58,490 nt of DNA. It comes from DYGX01 sp035325905 (GTDB lineage: Bacteria; Chloroflexota; Anaerolineae; Aggregatilineales; Aggregatilineaceae). Of the stretch, positions 44,863-51,920 are shown piece after piece. The notes under the pieces were generated by a model that had not been told where the DNA came from, did not search any database, and saw only the letters and a list, made by a program, of their open reading frames with translations. Location of the stretch: assembly GCA_035325905.1 (NCBI GenBank), contig DAOKYY010000016.1, positions 1 to 58,490 of the forward strand, in the 5' to 3' direction. Within the stretch, counting starts at the first letter, position 1. Each line of letters opens with the position of its first letter. The position numbers and the translations under genes are program-made.

Positions 44863-45810
44863 TTAGCCGACGGTTGTGACAAAGACAGCGGTCGCCCCGG
44901 CGTCGCGCAATGCCCCGGCGATGGCCGGAGCCTGTTCGGGCGCGACCAGCGCGATCATGTTACCACCGCGCCCGCCGCCGGAGAGCTTCGCGCCGAGCGC
45001 ACCGGCTCGCAGCGCGGCGGCGCACAGGTCGTCTAACTCCGGCGAGGAAACGGTCAGCTCGCGCAGCAGGGCGTGATTCTCGTTCATCAGCGGCCCTAGC
45101 GCGGCGGTGCGCCCGGTTTCGATAGCCGCCCGCGCCCCGGTCGCGATGGCGCCGATGCGCGTGAAGATCGGCGTGATGCGATCCGGCTCGGTCTCGAACA
45201 GCCGTCCTACATCCCCGACGGCCAGGTGTGTCGGGCTGTTGACGCCGGTATCTCCAACGACAAGCGTGAACGGCGCGGCGATCGTGAACGGGGTGGGTGG
45301 CGCGCCCCGCACGAAATAGACCGGGCGCTCATACACGATCACGGTGTTGTCGATGCCACTGGGGTTGCCGTGGTGACGCTTCTCGACCTCGTAGATCAGG
45401 GCGTTGAGGGCGTCGTTCGACATGGAGCGGCCCAGCGCCAGCGCCAGCGCGCGCACCAGCGCGGTCGCGAGCGCCGCGCCGCTGCCCAGCCCGCTGGCGA
45501 TCGGGATGCTGGAGCGGATCGTGATGGCTAGGTCCGGCACCGGCGTGTTCAGCGCAGCGAGCGCCAGCTCCAGCGGGTAAATCAGCGCGTTGTAGAGGGG
45601 ATCGGACTGGTCGAGGTCGCCGGTGACGCGCAGCACGCGGTTGACGTCCGGCGCGTGGACGGTCAGGCCGCTGCCGAGGTCGTCGGGGATGGCCTCAGCC
45701 CGCGCCTGGACCGCGGCCAGCGGCACCGCGATCGCGGGCTGGTGATGCACCACGGCGTGCTCGCCGAAAAGAATGATCTTGCCGGGAGCGCGCGCGCGCG
45801 CAGTCTGCAT
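44863..45810 (-). CDS. mvk: Mevalonate kinase
   Basis: This GHMP kinase phosphorylates mevalonate. The 315-residue protein shows GKIILFGEHAVVHHQPAIAV at the N-terminus, the ATP-binding PIASGLGSGAALATAL, HHGNPSGIDN with the catalytic Asp, and the C-terminal KLSGGGRGGNMIAL loop. It implies an isoprenoid route through mevalonate, seen in some Chloroflexota, rather than only the MEP route. Other pathway genes are not in the window. It follows the UbiA-type gene by 15 nt. Confidence 0.95.
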   Translation of the reverse strand: MQTARARAPGKIILFGEHAVVHHQPAIAVPLAAVQARAEAIPDDLGSGLTVHAPDVNRVLRVTGDLDQSDPLYNALIYPLELALAALNTPVPDLAITIRSSIPIASGLGSGAALATALVRALALALGRSMSNDALNALIYEVEKRHHGNPSGIDNTVIVYERPVYFVRGAPPTPFTIAAPFTLVVGDTGVNSPTHLAVGDVGRLFETEPDRITPIFTRIGAIATGARAAIETGRTAALGPLMNENHALLRELTVSSPELDDLCAAALRAGALGAKLSGGGRGGNMIALVAPEQAPAIAGALRDAGATAVFVTTVG

Positions 45811-45825
45811 GGCGGGTTTACCCCA

Positions 45826-46749
45826 TCACACCACGTACAGGATCAAGCCGACCGCCAGCACCCATAAGACTACGTCGAGCAGCAGCGGCCAGTCTTTGAA
45901 CAGCAGCTCGTCCGGCGCGCTACCCTCGCCCTCGACGTGGATCAGGTACAGGTAACGAAAGACGCCGTAGATCACAAAGGGCACGGTCAGCAGCATCTTG
46001 TGCTCGTTGCTGCGGATCGTCTGCGACTCGATGGTGTACAGCATGTAGGTGATGACGCTGCCGGTCGTCACCATGCGGAGCATGTCGTCCAGCAGCGGCA
46101 GGTTATAGTCTTTATACGTCGCGCGGTGATTGCTGGCGCCGTCCGCCAGCAGCAGAAGCTCCTGGCGGCGCTTGCCGACCGCGAGAAACAGCGCGAGCAG
46201 CCCGGCGCAGATATAGAGCCACGGTGAGAAGTGCGTGACCGTGATCACTACGATCCCGGCCACGACGCGCAGAATGAAGCCCGCCGCGATGGCGAACACG
46301 TCGATCAGCACGATATTCTTCAGCCAGAACGAGTACGCGATGTGCAGCGCCAGGTACGCCAGCAGCACCAGCGTCAGCGGCGGGCTGAACGCCAGGCTGA
46401 TGCCGAGCGCCAGCGCGGGGAGCGTGATCGCGGCGGCGACGGCCCAGCGCACCGGGAGCTGCCCGGACGCCAGCGGGCGCTCGCGCTTGCGCGGGTGCAG
46501 GCGGTCGCGCTCGATATCGACCAGGTCGTTGATGATGTAGATCGCGCTGGCCGACAGGCAGAGCAGCACGAAGGCCAGCGTCACGCGGGCGAACGGTCCG
46601 GCGTCTAAGATCTGCTGGTCGAACAGGATACCAGCGTAGACGAAGCCGTTTTTGGGCCACTGCTTGGGCCGCATAGTGCGGATCAGGCCGCGAACCGGCG
46701 CCGGGATCGTGATCCAGAGCGCTTTGAGAGGCGCTAGCACAGCTTGCAT
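45826..46749 (-). CDS. UbiA-type polyprenyl-phosphate phosphoribosyltransferase-like protein
   Basis: The 307-residue membrane protein has eight or nine hydrophobic segments, the first Asp-rich motif NDLVDIERDRLHP near 75-87 and a second, YKDYNLPLLDDML. The start MRPKQWPKNGFVYAGI closely matches decaprenyl-phosphate phosphoribosyltransferases of actinobacteria, which move phosphoribose from PRPP to a lipid carrier. A quinone prenyltransferase is less likely given that motif. It heads a transcript with mevalonate kinase, linking isoprenoid supply to a lipid-linked pentose. Confidence 0.85.
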   Translation of the reverse strand: MQAVLAPLKALWITIPAPVRGLIRTMRPKQWPKNGFVYAGILFDQQILDAGPFARVTLAFVLLCLSASAIYIINDLVDIERDRLHPRKRERPLASGQLPVRWAVAAAITLPALALGISLAFSPPLTLVLLAYLALHIAYSFWLKNIVLIDVFAIAAGFILRVVAGIVVITVTHFSPWLYICAGLLALFLAVGKRRQELLLLADGASNHRATYKDYNLPLLDDMLRMVTTGSVITYMLYTIESQTIRSNEHKMLLTVPFVIYGVFRYLYLIHVEGEGSAPDELLFKDWPLLLDVVLWVLAVGLILYVV

Positions 46750-46787
46750 TGGTGTCTCGACTTATGCAGCACGGGCGAACGCCCCGC

Positions 46788-46793
46788 ATTATA
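46788..46793 (-). promoter_or_regulatory. -10 box of the UbiA-type gene and mvk
   Basis: TATAAT on the minus strand, 39 nt before ATG 46749; TTCGCA 18 nt upstream is a weak -35. It shares the context CGCTATAATxCG with the rseP promoter. Confidence 0.5.
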
Positions 46794-46879
46794 GCGAGGA
46801 TGGGCGGGTGGTGCGAACCGGCCCGCAGCGCGCTATCTTGCGGTACACTCGGCGCGGCGAGGAAACGAGAGGAGCGAGC

Positions 46880-47716
46880 ATGGCGCGGAAAGTCCGGCTG
46901 GACGTGCTGCTGGCGGAGCGTGGGCTGGCGCCCAGCCGCGAAGCAGCGCGGCGCATGATCATGGCGGGCGAGGTGCGCGTCGCGGGGGACGTGCACGACA
47001 AGCCGGGGATGCGCGTGCCGGACGATGCCCCGCTCCAAGTCAAGCAGGCGGCGCGCTTCGTCAGCCGGGGCGGCGAGAAGCTCGCCGGGGCGCTGGCGGC
47101 CTTCCCGGTGCAGGTCTCCGGCCGGGTGTGCGCCGACGTGGGCGCCAGCACCGGCGGCTTCACCGATTGCCTGCTGCAAGCGGGCGCGGCGCGCGTCTAC
47201 GCGATCGACGTGGGCTACGGGCAGCTTGACTACCGGCTGCGCGCCGATCCGCGCGTCGTGCCGCTGGAGCGCACCAACGCGCGCTACCTGGAGCGGCTGC
47301 CGGAGCCGGTCAGCCTGATCGTGGCCGACGCGTCGTTTATCTCGCTGCGCTTGCTGCTGCCGGTGTTCAAGGGCTGGATCGCGGGCGCCGCCGACCTGAT
47401 CGTGCTGATCAAGCCACAGTTCGAGGCGGGCAAGGGGCAGGTTGGCAAGGGCGGGGTGGTGCGCGACGCCGCGATTCACGCGCAGGTCCTCGACGACGTG
47501 CTGGCGGCGGCGGAAGGCGACGGGTACGGCCTGCGCGGGCTGATCGCGTCCCCGATCAAAGGCCCGGCAGGCAACGCCGAGTTCCTGGCGTGGCTGGCGC
47601 TGCCGCCGGGCGCGCCGGTCGATCGCGGCGCGCTGATTGCGGAGGCGGTGGCTGCCGCGCACGCCGCGCCCGGCCACGAGGCCGCGCTGGACGGCGATTT
47701 GGATGGTTCAGCCTGA
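46880..47716 (+). CDS. tlyA: TlyA-family rRNA methyltransferase (S4 plus FtsJ-like)
   Basis: TlyA 2'-O-methylates rRNA and is often called hemolysin A. The 278-residue protein has an N-terminal S4 RNA-binding domain (RLDVLLAERGLAPSREAARR, about 4-65) and a Rossmann methyltransferase domain. The latter shows DVGASTGGFTDCLLQ (SAM site), AIDVGYGQLDYRL, VADASFISLRLLLP, and LIKPQFEAGKGQVGKGGVVRD. GGAG precedes ATG 46880; the frame start at 46652 is rejected because it lies inside the divergent UbiA gene. Confidence 0.93.
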   Translation: MARKVRLDVLLAERGLAPSREAARRMIMAGEVRVAGDVHDKPGMRVPDDAPLQVKQAARFVSRGGEKLAGALAAFPVQVSGRVCADVGASTGGFTDCLLQAGAARVYAIDVGYGQLDYRLRADPRVVPLERTNARYLERLPEPVSLIVADASFISLRLLLPVFKGWIAGAADLIVLIKPQFEAGKGQVGKGGVVRDAAIHAQVLDDVLAAAEGDGYGLRGLIASPIKGPAGNAEFLAWLALPPGAPVDRGALIAEAVAAAHAAPGHEAALDGDLDGSA

Positions 47717-47740
47717 ATTCCCCTGGGGTGCGCTCAGGTG

Positions 47741-47746
47741 TATAAT
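47741..47746 (+). promoter_or_regulatory. -10 box of the FHA gene
   Basis: A perfect TATAAT, 24 nt after the tlyA stop and 43 nt before ATG 47790. No clear -35 is seen. A TTCACAA half-site of Rex-like sequence follows directly, without a partner half. Confidence 0.5.
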
Positions 47747-47789
47747 GTTCACAATGTCCCACGCGGAGCCGCGCAAAGGAGCGCGCGTG

Positions 47790-48296
47790 ATGCAAGCCTG
47801 CCCCAATTGCGGAAAGCCTAACGGCCCGGCAGAGTCGTACTGCTATGCCTGCGGCCATATCCTGCCGGACGGCCTGCCAGGTCTGGCGAACACCACGCTG
47901 CGCCTGGAGCTGCTCTACGAGGCCCTGCCACCTAAGCGCCGCTGGGGCACCGCCTATTTCGATTATCGGAACCGGCTGGAGCTGGCGTTCCGCGACACGG
48001 AGGACGTGCTATCGTTCCCGGTGGTGGGCGAGATCGTGATCGGGCGCTGCCACGATGAGCAGGACACCGAGCAACCAGATATTGACCTGACCCCGTTTGG
48101 CGCGATCGAAAAGGGAGTCTCGCGGCGGCACTTGGCGCTGATCCGGCAGCATGATACCATCGGACTGGTTGACTTGGGCAGCGCGAACTCGACGTTCCTT
48201 AACGGGCAGCGGCTCATTCCGTCGGAGCGACGCATCCTGCGCGATGGGGACGAGCTTCGCCTGGGCCGGCTGGTGGTCCGCGTCCGGTTTGTGTGA
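47790..48296 (+). CDS. Zinc-ribbon and FHA domain protein
   Basis: The 168-residue protein has an N-terminal zinc ribbon (Cys 4, 7, 18 and 21: CPNC and CYAC). A FHA domain follows (about 75-168) with the phosphothreonine-binding set IVIGR, GVSRRHLAL, DLGSANSTFLNG and LRDGDELRLG. FHA modules read Ser/Thr-kinase signals, but no kinase is in the window. AAAGGAG lies 8 nt before ATG 47790; the longer frame starting inside tlyA is rejected. Confidence 0.85.
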   Translation: MQACPNCGKPNGPAESYCYACGHILPDGLPGLANTTLRLELLYEALPPKRRWGTAYFDYRNRLELAFRDTEDVLSFPVVGEIVIGRCHDEQDTEQPDIDLTPFGAIEKGVSRRHLALIRQHDTIGLVDLGSANSTFLNGQRLIPSERRILRDGDELRLGRLVVRVRFV

Positions 48297-48360
48297 CCGG
48301 CGGGGGACGCCCGGTGAGGACGCGACGGTCTCCAGGCGGAAACATACGAAAGGGGCGGTT

Positions 48361-48831
48361 ATGCTCGGAAAGCGACTTCTGATCCTGCTGGCGGCAGGGA
48401 TGCTGGCCGGGCTGGCGCTGGCCGGATGCGACAGCCCCGACAGCGGCACGCCCGCCGGAGCGGTCGAGGTCTTTTTCGACCGGCTCCGCGACGAAGACCA
48501 GGACGGCGTGCGCGCTCTGTTATGCCAGGACTTCCGCGACAACGTGAACCTCGACATGGGCGAGGAGCGCGACGTGAGCTATTCCTTCGACCTGCGCTAT
48601 GACGCGCCGGACGCGGACGGCGCGCCGGCGGTCGATGTGGCGGTGTATGGGAAGATGGAGATGCGCTTGCGCTCGGATGATGTGCGTTTCGAAGTGCAGG
48701 AGCGGCGCACCGCCGACGCGCCGTGGACCGTCCGGGTTGCGCGGATGGAGGGGCAATGGCTGGTGTGCGGCGGAGATGAGCGCGTGCTGGCGCTCCTCGA
48801 CGCGCGCGGTGCGCTGGACGCGCTCCACTAA
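48361..48831 (+). CDS. Putative lipoprotein with DUF4878-like fold
   Basis: The 156-residue protein has a lipoprotein signal, MLGKRLLILLAAGM then the lipobox LALAGC with Cys23. The mature part starts GAVEVFFDRLRDEDQDGVRA and is of NTF2-like size (about 30-150), ending in a WLVCGG strand. Such folds are common in envelope lipoproteins of unknown role. AAAGGGG precedes the ATG. A terminator follows. Confidence 0.7.
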   Translation: MLGKRLLILLAAGMLAGLALAGCDSPDSGTPAGAVEVFFDRLRDEDQDGVRALLCQDFRDNVNLDMGEERDVSYSFDLRYDAPDADGAPAVDVAVYGKMEMRLRSDDVRFEVQERRTADAPWTVRVARMEGQWLVCGGDERVLALLDARGALDALH

Positions 48832-48870
48832 GCCGCGAGTTCATCCGGCGCGGAGACGATTGTGAGAAGC

Positions 48871-48899
48871 GGACGCTCGCCAACGGTGAGCGTTCTTTT
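48871..48899 (+). terminator. Intrinsic terminator after the lipoprotein gene
   Basis: GGACGCTCGCC (48871-48881) pairs with GGTGAGCGTTC (48885-48895), with two G-U pairs and a 3-nt loop, followed by TTTT. Confidence 0.75.
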
Positions 48900-48989
48900 C
48901 GCCGGAAGCCTCCAAACCTGCTAAACCTGTGATCAGCACGCCGTGACGCCTGTTGAAGGGTGCCGGCGCCAGGAGGACACACGCGACCT

Positions 48990-49706
48990 ATGCCCGATCT
49001 GACAAAAGTCCAGGAGCGACTCCAGGTCCGCTTTAGCGATCCATTCCTGCTTCAGCGCGCGCTGACTCACCGGTCCTACCTCAATGAGCATCCTGAGCAT
49101 ATGCTCGAAGATAACGAGCGGCTTGAGTTTCTGGGCGACGCAGTGCTCGACTTCATCGCCGGGGCGTGGCTGTATCATCGCTTCCCGGAAATGGACGAGG
49201 GCCAGCTGACCCGCCTGCGCGCCGGGCTGGTCCGCACCGAGACGCTGGCGCACTTCGCGCAGACGCTCCGGCTGGGCGACGCGCTGCTGCTGGGGCGGGG
49301 TGAGGACGAGTCGGGCGGGCGGCGGCGGATCAGCAACCTGTGCGGCTCGTTCGAGGCGCTGGTCGGCGCGCTGTATCTCGACCAGGGGATGGAAGCGGCC
49401 CAGGCGTTCGCCGAGCCGCTGCTGGAGCCAGCCCTGCAGGACATTCTGCGGCGCGCCGCCGATAAAGACGCCAAGAGCCTGTTGCAGGAATGGAGCCAGG
49501 CCGAGCTGGGTCAGACGCCGATTTACCGCACGGTTGCCAGCGAAGGGCCGGACCACGCCAAAGAGTTCACGGTCGCGGTGATTATCGGGCAGACGGAATG
49601 CGGACGCGGAGTCGGGCACAGCAAGCAGGCGGCAGCGCAACTGGCGGCGCAGCAAGCCCTGCGCGCAATCGAGGCTGGTGAAATCGTGTTCGACGCGGCG
49701 GACTGA
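48990..49706 (+). CDS. rnc: Ribonuclease III
   Basis: RNase III cuts double-stranded RNA, including rRNA precursors. The 238-residue protein has the signature NERLEFLGDAVL with acidic residues Glu46 and Asp50, and NLCGSFEALVGALYLD with the second Glu. A C-terminal dsRNA-binding domain (about 160-230, ending GVGHSKQAAAQLAAQQAL) completes it. ATG 48990 is chosen; AGGAGG lies 14 nt upstream, rather far. The next gene starts one base after its stop. Confidence 0.96.
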   Translation: MPDLTKVQERLQVRFSDPFLLQRALTHRSYLNEHPEHMLEDNERLEFLGDAVLDFIAGAWLYHRFPEMDEGQLTRLRAGLVRTETLAHFAQTLRLGDALLLGRGEDESGGRRRISNLCGSFEALVGALYLDQGMEAAQAFAEPLLEPALQDILRRAADKDAKSLLQEWSQAELGQTPIYRTVASEGPDHAKEFTVAVIIGQTECGRGVGHSKQAAAQLAAQQALRAIEAGEIVFDAAD

Positions 49707-49707
49707 G

Positions 49708-50583
49708 ATGCGGCGCGGGCGGCGGGTGTTCATCACCGGCGCCAGCGGCACGCTCGGCGGCCCGCTCAGCGCGCTGGCCGCCGGCACAGGCTGGGACGTG
49801 TACGCCGGGTATTTCCAGCAGGCTCAGGGGATTCGCGCCGGTCTACCGGTTCAGCTTGATCTGCGCGACCGCGCGCGTGTCCGGGAGATTGTCGCCGGGT
49901 TACAGCCCGATGTGATCATTCACGCGGCTGTAACCGAGCGGAGCGGGCCGGGATACGCCGAGGCGATCCGGCTGGCGGCGCAGTCCATCGCCGAGGCGGC
50001 GCGCTCAACCGGCGCGCGTCTGATTGCGCTCTCCACCGATCTGGTCTTCGACGGGACGCTGCCGCTCTACGACGAAGACACGCCGCCGCGCCCGACCTTT
50101 GGCAGCGCCTATGGGCAGGCGAAGGCCGACGCCGAGCGGCTGATCGGGCTGCTCGACCCGGCGGCGCTCATCGTGCGCACCAGCTTGATTTACGATTTCG
50201 ACCCGGCGAACGCGCAGGTCGCCTGGATGCTGCGCGCCGTCGCGCAGGGGCAGCCGGTGCAGCTGTACACCGACCAGATTCGCTGTCCGATTTGGGCTGA
50301 GAACCTGGCGCATGTTTTGCTGGAGCTGGCAGAAACAGACCTCAGCGGCCTGCTGCACGTCGTCGGGCCAGAGCCGCTCAGCCGCTACGACCTGGGCTGC
50401 GCCCTGCTGGAGGCGGCCGGCTACGATCCAGCGACGCATGCCACCGCCGCGCACGCGCCAGCCGGCCAGCCACGGCGGCTGGTGCTCAGCACGGCGCGCG
50501 CGCAGGCCGCGCTGAAATACACGCGGCTGCTGTCGCTGGCCGAGGCGCGCGCCCTATGGCAGTCGCGCGGCGGCCCCTCTTAG
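49708..50583 (+). CDS. RmlD-like sugar-nucleotide reductase
   Basis: The 291-residue extended SDR resembles dTDP-4-dehydrorhamnose reductase. It has TGASGTLGGPLSALA near 9-23 (NAD(P) motif), DVIIHAAVTERSGP, ALSTDLVFDG and the active-site YGQAKADAE, followed by RTSLIYDF and IWAENLAHVLLELAE. Its ATG is one base after the rnc stop, so it is coupled. No other rhamnose gene is nearby. Other roles for RmlD-like proteins are possible. Confidence 0.82.
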   Translation: MRRGRRVFITGASGTLGGPLSALAAGTGWDVYAGYFQQAQGIRAGLPVQLDLRDRARVREIVAGLQPDVIIHAAVTERSGPGYAEAIRLAAQSIAEAARSTGARLIALSTDLVFDGTLPLYDEDTPPRPTFGSAYGQAKADAERLIGLLDPAALIVRTSLIYDFDPANAQVAWMLRAVAQGQPVQLYTDQIRCPIWAENLAHVLLELAETDLSGLLHVVGPEPLSRYDLGCALLEAAGYDPATHATAAHAPAGQPRRLVLSTARAQAALKYTRLLSLAEARALWQSRGGPS

Positions 50584-50615
50584 CAACCTCAGTCGCGTGT
50601 CTTAGCTCAGATCGC

Positions 50616-51893
50616 TCAATAGATCGTGTAGAGGAAGCTGCGCATCGGCGGGAACAGCACGTCGAGCAGGTACCCCGCCTGGCCCCAGGCCGCGAAATCG
50701 GGGTAGGTGGCGCGCAGCACGTGACGATCGCGGTGTCCGAGCACCAGCGCGGGCAGCAGCGTCGGCGGCAGCTTGATCGCGCCGTCAAGGGTAAAGCCCA
50801 CGCTTTCAACCCCGCTGAGCGTCCCATTCTCAAAACGCAGCGCGAACGCTTCGCGGTACAGGCTCAGCAGAACGGTCTCGCTCAGCCCCGCGAAGGGGCT
50901 GTCCGCGAGACGCTGCTCCAGCGCGGGGGCTAGGCGCGTCAGGAGGCGGGGCACGTCTACGACTCTGATCTGCCATTCATACCCCCCGTCGTCGTAGGCG
51001 CCCCATGCCTGGGCCGTGCGCGCCAGCGAGGACCCGGCGGCCAGGTTGAGGCGGATGTACGGCTTGCCGCGCGCCTGCGCCAGCCCCTTGAGATGGCGCA
51101 GAGCCGCCTGCGCCGCGCGGTGCGGCAGGCGAGATGCCTCGCTGACGATCAGTCCTTCGCCGAAGCCTTCACGGGCGACGCGCCAGTAACCGATGACGCC
51201 GCCTCCCGCGCCGGTGATGAGCCACGTGTCCGCTTCCATCGCGGTTCCGGCGGTGTGCGCCAGCAGGTAGCGCCAGGTCGCCTCGTCGCGCACGGTGGAC
51301 AGGTCCAGTTCGTGGACCGCCGCGTCATACAGCGCGGCCAGCGCCGGGATGTCGCGCTCCTCGGCGGCGCGTATGGCGAAGGCGTCGTCTTCTCCCGCGA
51401 GCGCGTCCGGGATCGAGCGCAATTCCAGGTTGAGGTGCGGCTCCAGCGGCAGCGCGTAATCGTAGCCGTAGCGGCGATAGTAGTAGGGGATGCCCTGGAT
51501 GTGCGTCAGGTCAAATTCCCCGGCGATCAGCAGCTCGTCAAACCGCTCGATCAGCGCCGCGACCAGGCTGCGCCCGCCGTGACGGAAATCGGGGAGCGTG
51601 CCGACAATCCCCATCTCGCCGGAGCGCAGCGTGGCCGGGCCGTAGCGCAGCGTCCAGGGGATCAGGCACAGCGACGAGACCACGCGCCCGGCGTCGTCGT
51701 CGACAAAGAGCCAGTGCTCCGGGCGCGTGTGCGGATGGTGCAGGATCATGTTGCGCGTCATGCCCTCGACCGAGGGGCCGTGAATGAGCGCGTTGAACGC
51801 GGCGACGCGCTCGACATCGGCTTCGTCGGAGACGGAGCGGAGCGTCAGACCGCCGCCGAGGGAACGGGCGTCGGGCGTGGTCGGGTGCAGCAC
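50616..51893 (-). CDS. GNAT acetyltransferase, Eis-like
   Basis: The 425-residue protein has two GNAT-like halves and a C-terminal SCP2-like region. The first half carries an acetyl-CoA loop candidate MGIVGTLPDFRHGGRSLVAA (about 93-112) and YYYRRYGYDYALP. The second half has the pattern GGVIGYWRVAREGFGEG. This matches Eis-type aminoglycoside or Lys acetyltransferases in layout; the substrate is not readable. The GTG start at 51893 has a GAGAGAGG site. It begins 27 nt after the stop of the membrane-EEP gene on the same strand. Confidence 0.82.
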   Translation of the reverse strand: MLHPTTPDARSLGGGLTLRSVSDEADVERVAAFNALIHGPSVEGMTRNMILHHPHTRPEHWLFVDDDAGRVVSSLCLIPWTLRYGPATLRSGEMGIVGTLPDFRHGGRSLVAALIERFDELLIAGEFDLTHIQGIPYYYRRYGYDYALPLEPHLNLELRSIPDALAGEDDAFAIRAAEERDIPALAALYDAAVHELDLSTVRDEATWRYLLAHTAGTAMEADTWLITGAGGGVIGYWRVAREGFGEGLIVSEASRLPHRAAQAALRHLKGLAQARGKPYIRLNLAAGSSLARTAQAWGAYDDGGYEWQIRVVDVPRLLTRLAPALEQRLADSPFAGLSETVLLSLYREAFALRFENGTLSGVESVGFTLDGAIKLPPTLLPALVLGHRDRHVLRATYPDFAAWGQAGYLLDVLFPPMRSFLYTIY

Positions 51894-51920
51894 GGGCGAG
51901 CCTCTCTCGTCGCCGTCCGG

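Noticed and set aside
47748..47758. Rex half-site TTCACAA downstream of the FHA -10 box
   Set aside because: There is no matching left half and no redox-related gene follows.
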